DNA from: UBA3700 sp964478025
Lineage (GTDB): Bacteria > Bacillota > Clostridia > Christensenellales > UBA3700
NCBI GenBank assembly: GCA_964478025.1
Contig: CAYZGK010000002.1
Coordinates: 124,001-188,000, forward strand
Reading direction: 5' to 3'
Length of the DNA stretch: 64,000 nucleotides
A program made the position numbers and the translations under genes. Of the stretch, positions 62,806 to 64,000 are shown one piece after another (the first letter of the stretch is position 1; every line of letters starts with the position of its first letter). The notes below the pieces were generated by a model, which made no database searches, had not been told where the DNA came from, and saw only the letters and a list, made by a program, of their open reading frames with translations.

Positions 62806-64000
62806 TTACTCCTTTATATCTGGAATTTCAGACATATCTACCTTTCTTCCGTCATTCCTTCTAGACAAATCTGCAGCTGCACAAATTCTATGACTTTCAA
62901 TTGTGTCCTTAATCCAAGTGTATTGACCTTTTGGATCAATTTGTCCTCTAACTAAATCTATTGTTGCCTTTATAACTCCTTGATCTCCACCAAAATGTCC
63001 CTTTATAACTGGAATTATATTAACAACAATTTTCTTTTCTCTCTTTCCAAATAATTGAAGCTTCAAAACCGAACCTGAATCATCTGCAATTAAAATACCA
63101 TTTGAGCCATGTATTTCTGTATGTCTATGGTCATGTTCATTAAATGCATTAACATTTAACATTACTTTTATTCCATTTTCCATTTCCATATTTACAGTTT
63201 GACAATCTACAACATCATTGTCACATTTAAATACACATCTTGACCAAAGTTTTCCTCTCTCGTCATTCTTTAGTTTATCTATGATATCCTCAGGCTTATT
63301 TGAAATACAGAAAGCATAAGGTTTCCATTTATATTTTTTCTTTTCTTTAAAGATACCTTTCTTTCTTCCAACATATTGATAAGTACACTCAAACTTACAA
63401 GTGTCTTTATGTGGACAATCAAAACAAGTATCAGTTGCTCCTTCAGGTGCGTTTTCCTTTTTAAAATAATTTAATGACGCATATGAAGAAACGCTCTTTG
63501 CTTTTGCCCCTGCATACCAATACATTAAATCCATATCATGGCAACACTTTGCAAGAAGTAGTGGACTCGTCTCTTCTTCAACTCTCCAGTTTCCTCTTAC
63601 GTAGCTGTGGCAAAAATGCCAATACGCAACATCTTCATCATGATTTATTAAAACTATCTTTCCAAGGATTCCTGAATCAATTATTTCTTTAATTTTCCTA
63701 TAGTAATGAGCATATCTTAAAACATGGCAAACCAAAACTTTACAATTTTGTTTTCTAGCATATTCTTCCATCTCTAAGCACTCATTAATATTTGGAGATA
63801 GAGGTTTTTCTATCATAAGATTATAGCCAAGTTTTAGTGCTTTCATCGCATGTCCATAGTGATCTCTATCTTGAGTTGCAATAACCATAGTATCAGCAAC
63901 CTTACCAAGTCCAAAGAATTTATCCTCATCCGTAAAGCACATCTCATCAGGAACTCCCCATGCCGTCTTTACCTTATCTATCTTTTCTTGGTATTTATCG
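62806..64000 (-). CDS. Gfo/Idh/MocA-family oxidoreductase, N-terminus beyond the window
   Basis: The frame is open to the window edge: 20 further codons upstream of the ATG at 63942 read DKYQEKIDKVKTAWGVPDE before MCFTD, so the true start and the Rossmann GxGxxG motif lie outside. MIEKPLSPNINECL carries the catalytic Lys, and GNWRVEEETSPLLLAKCCHDMDL the active-site His/Asp. A cysteine cluster (CFDCPHKDTCKFEC) typical of one MocA subfamily, often followed by Tyr, sits about residue 170. It is a different subfamily from the other two and the most upstream visible gene of the operon. Confidence 0.88.
   Translation of the reverse strand, partial: DKYQEKIDKVKTAWGVPDEMCFTDEDKFFGLGKVADTMVIATQDRDHYGHAMKALKLGYNLMIEKPLSPNINECLEMEEYARKQNCKVLVCHVLRYAHYYRKIKEIIDSGILGKIVLINHDEDVAYWHFCHSYVRGNWRVEEETSPLLLAKCCHDMDLMYWYAGAKAKSVSSYASLNYFKKENAPEGATDTCFDCPHKDTCKFECTYQYVGRKKGIFKEKKKYKWKPYAFCISNKPEDIIDKLKNDERGKLWSRCVFKCDNDVVDCQTVNMEMENGIKVMLNVNAFNEHDHRHTEIHGSNGILIADDSGSVLKLQLFGKREKKIVVNIIPVIKGHFGGDQGVIKATIDLVRGQIDPKGQYTWIKDTIESHRICAAADLSRRNDGRKVDMSEIPDIKE

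Overview
The window comes from a very AT-rich genome. It has strong GGAGG-type ribosome binding sites, consensus TTGACA-17-TATAAT promoters, an L32/PlsX/RNase III/SMC block, a CymR-like Rrf2 regulator and many lipoproteins, with no outer-membrane genes. This fits an uncultured, probably gut-associated, fermentative member of the Clostridia (Bacillota). The sequence alone does not settle genus or order.

Region 1 (1-14.5 kb) is mostly housekeeping on the minus strand: pta-ackA (acetate production), rpmF, plsX-rnc-smc (smc cut by the window edge), and hydratase - 5-FTHF cyclo-ligase - a fused rsmD-coaD gene - a coiled-coil protein. tmcAL diverges from pta. An accessory AAA ATPase with a nuclease-like C-terminus is inserted between rpmF and plsX; its promoter lies inside a 51-bp palindrome.

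Region 2 (14.5-25 kb) holds a 1250-residue lipoprotein with six InlB-type repeats and a transglutaminase-like domain, a DUF2156 acyltransferase-like gene, a plus-strand operon (PH-like membrane protein, rdgB, yfcE, typA), and seven tRNA genes behind a consensus promoter. It ends with a DUF4143 ATPase preceded by five copies of a 12-bp sequence spaced at exactly 33 bp.

Region 3 (25-30.4 kb) is a sulfur amino acid unit (metY-cysK-rrf2) with a strong promoter, operator-like dyads and a previously unannotated 28-codon leader ORF, next to an amidohydrolase and an isolated KilA-N gene.

Region 4 (30.4-54.9 kb) mixes polysaccharide-degrading and surface functions (GH30, a second transglutaminase-like lipoprotein, GH2 beta-galactosidase, GH2 beta-mannosidase, an esterase-like lipoprotein) with AlkD, a CPA2 antiporter, a YdbC-like protein, an M28 peptidase, HU and argGH.

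Region 5 (53.8-64 kb) is one long minus-strand operon: three Gfo/Idh/MocA oxidoreductases, a xylose-isomerase-fold enzyme, a cupin, a GDPD-like protein, an (alpha/alpha)6 glycosidase, a GPH-family sugar symporter and a lipoprotein. It looks like a carbohydrate catabolic locus, possibly for oxidative (3-keto) glycoside cleavage, and is the best candidate here for a little-described system. Other points of interest are the RsmD-CoaD fusion, the 33-bp repeat array, the metY leader peptide, and several genes whose -10 box sits 6-7 nt before the ATG, suggesting leaderless mRNAs.
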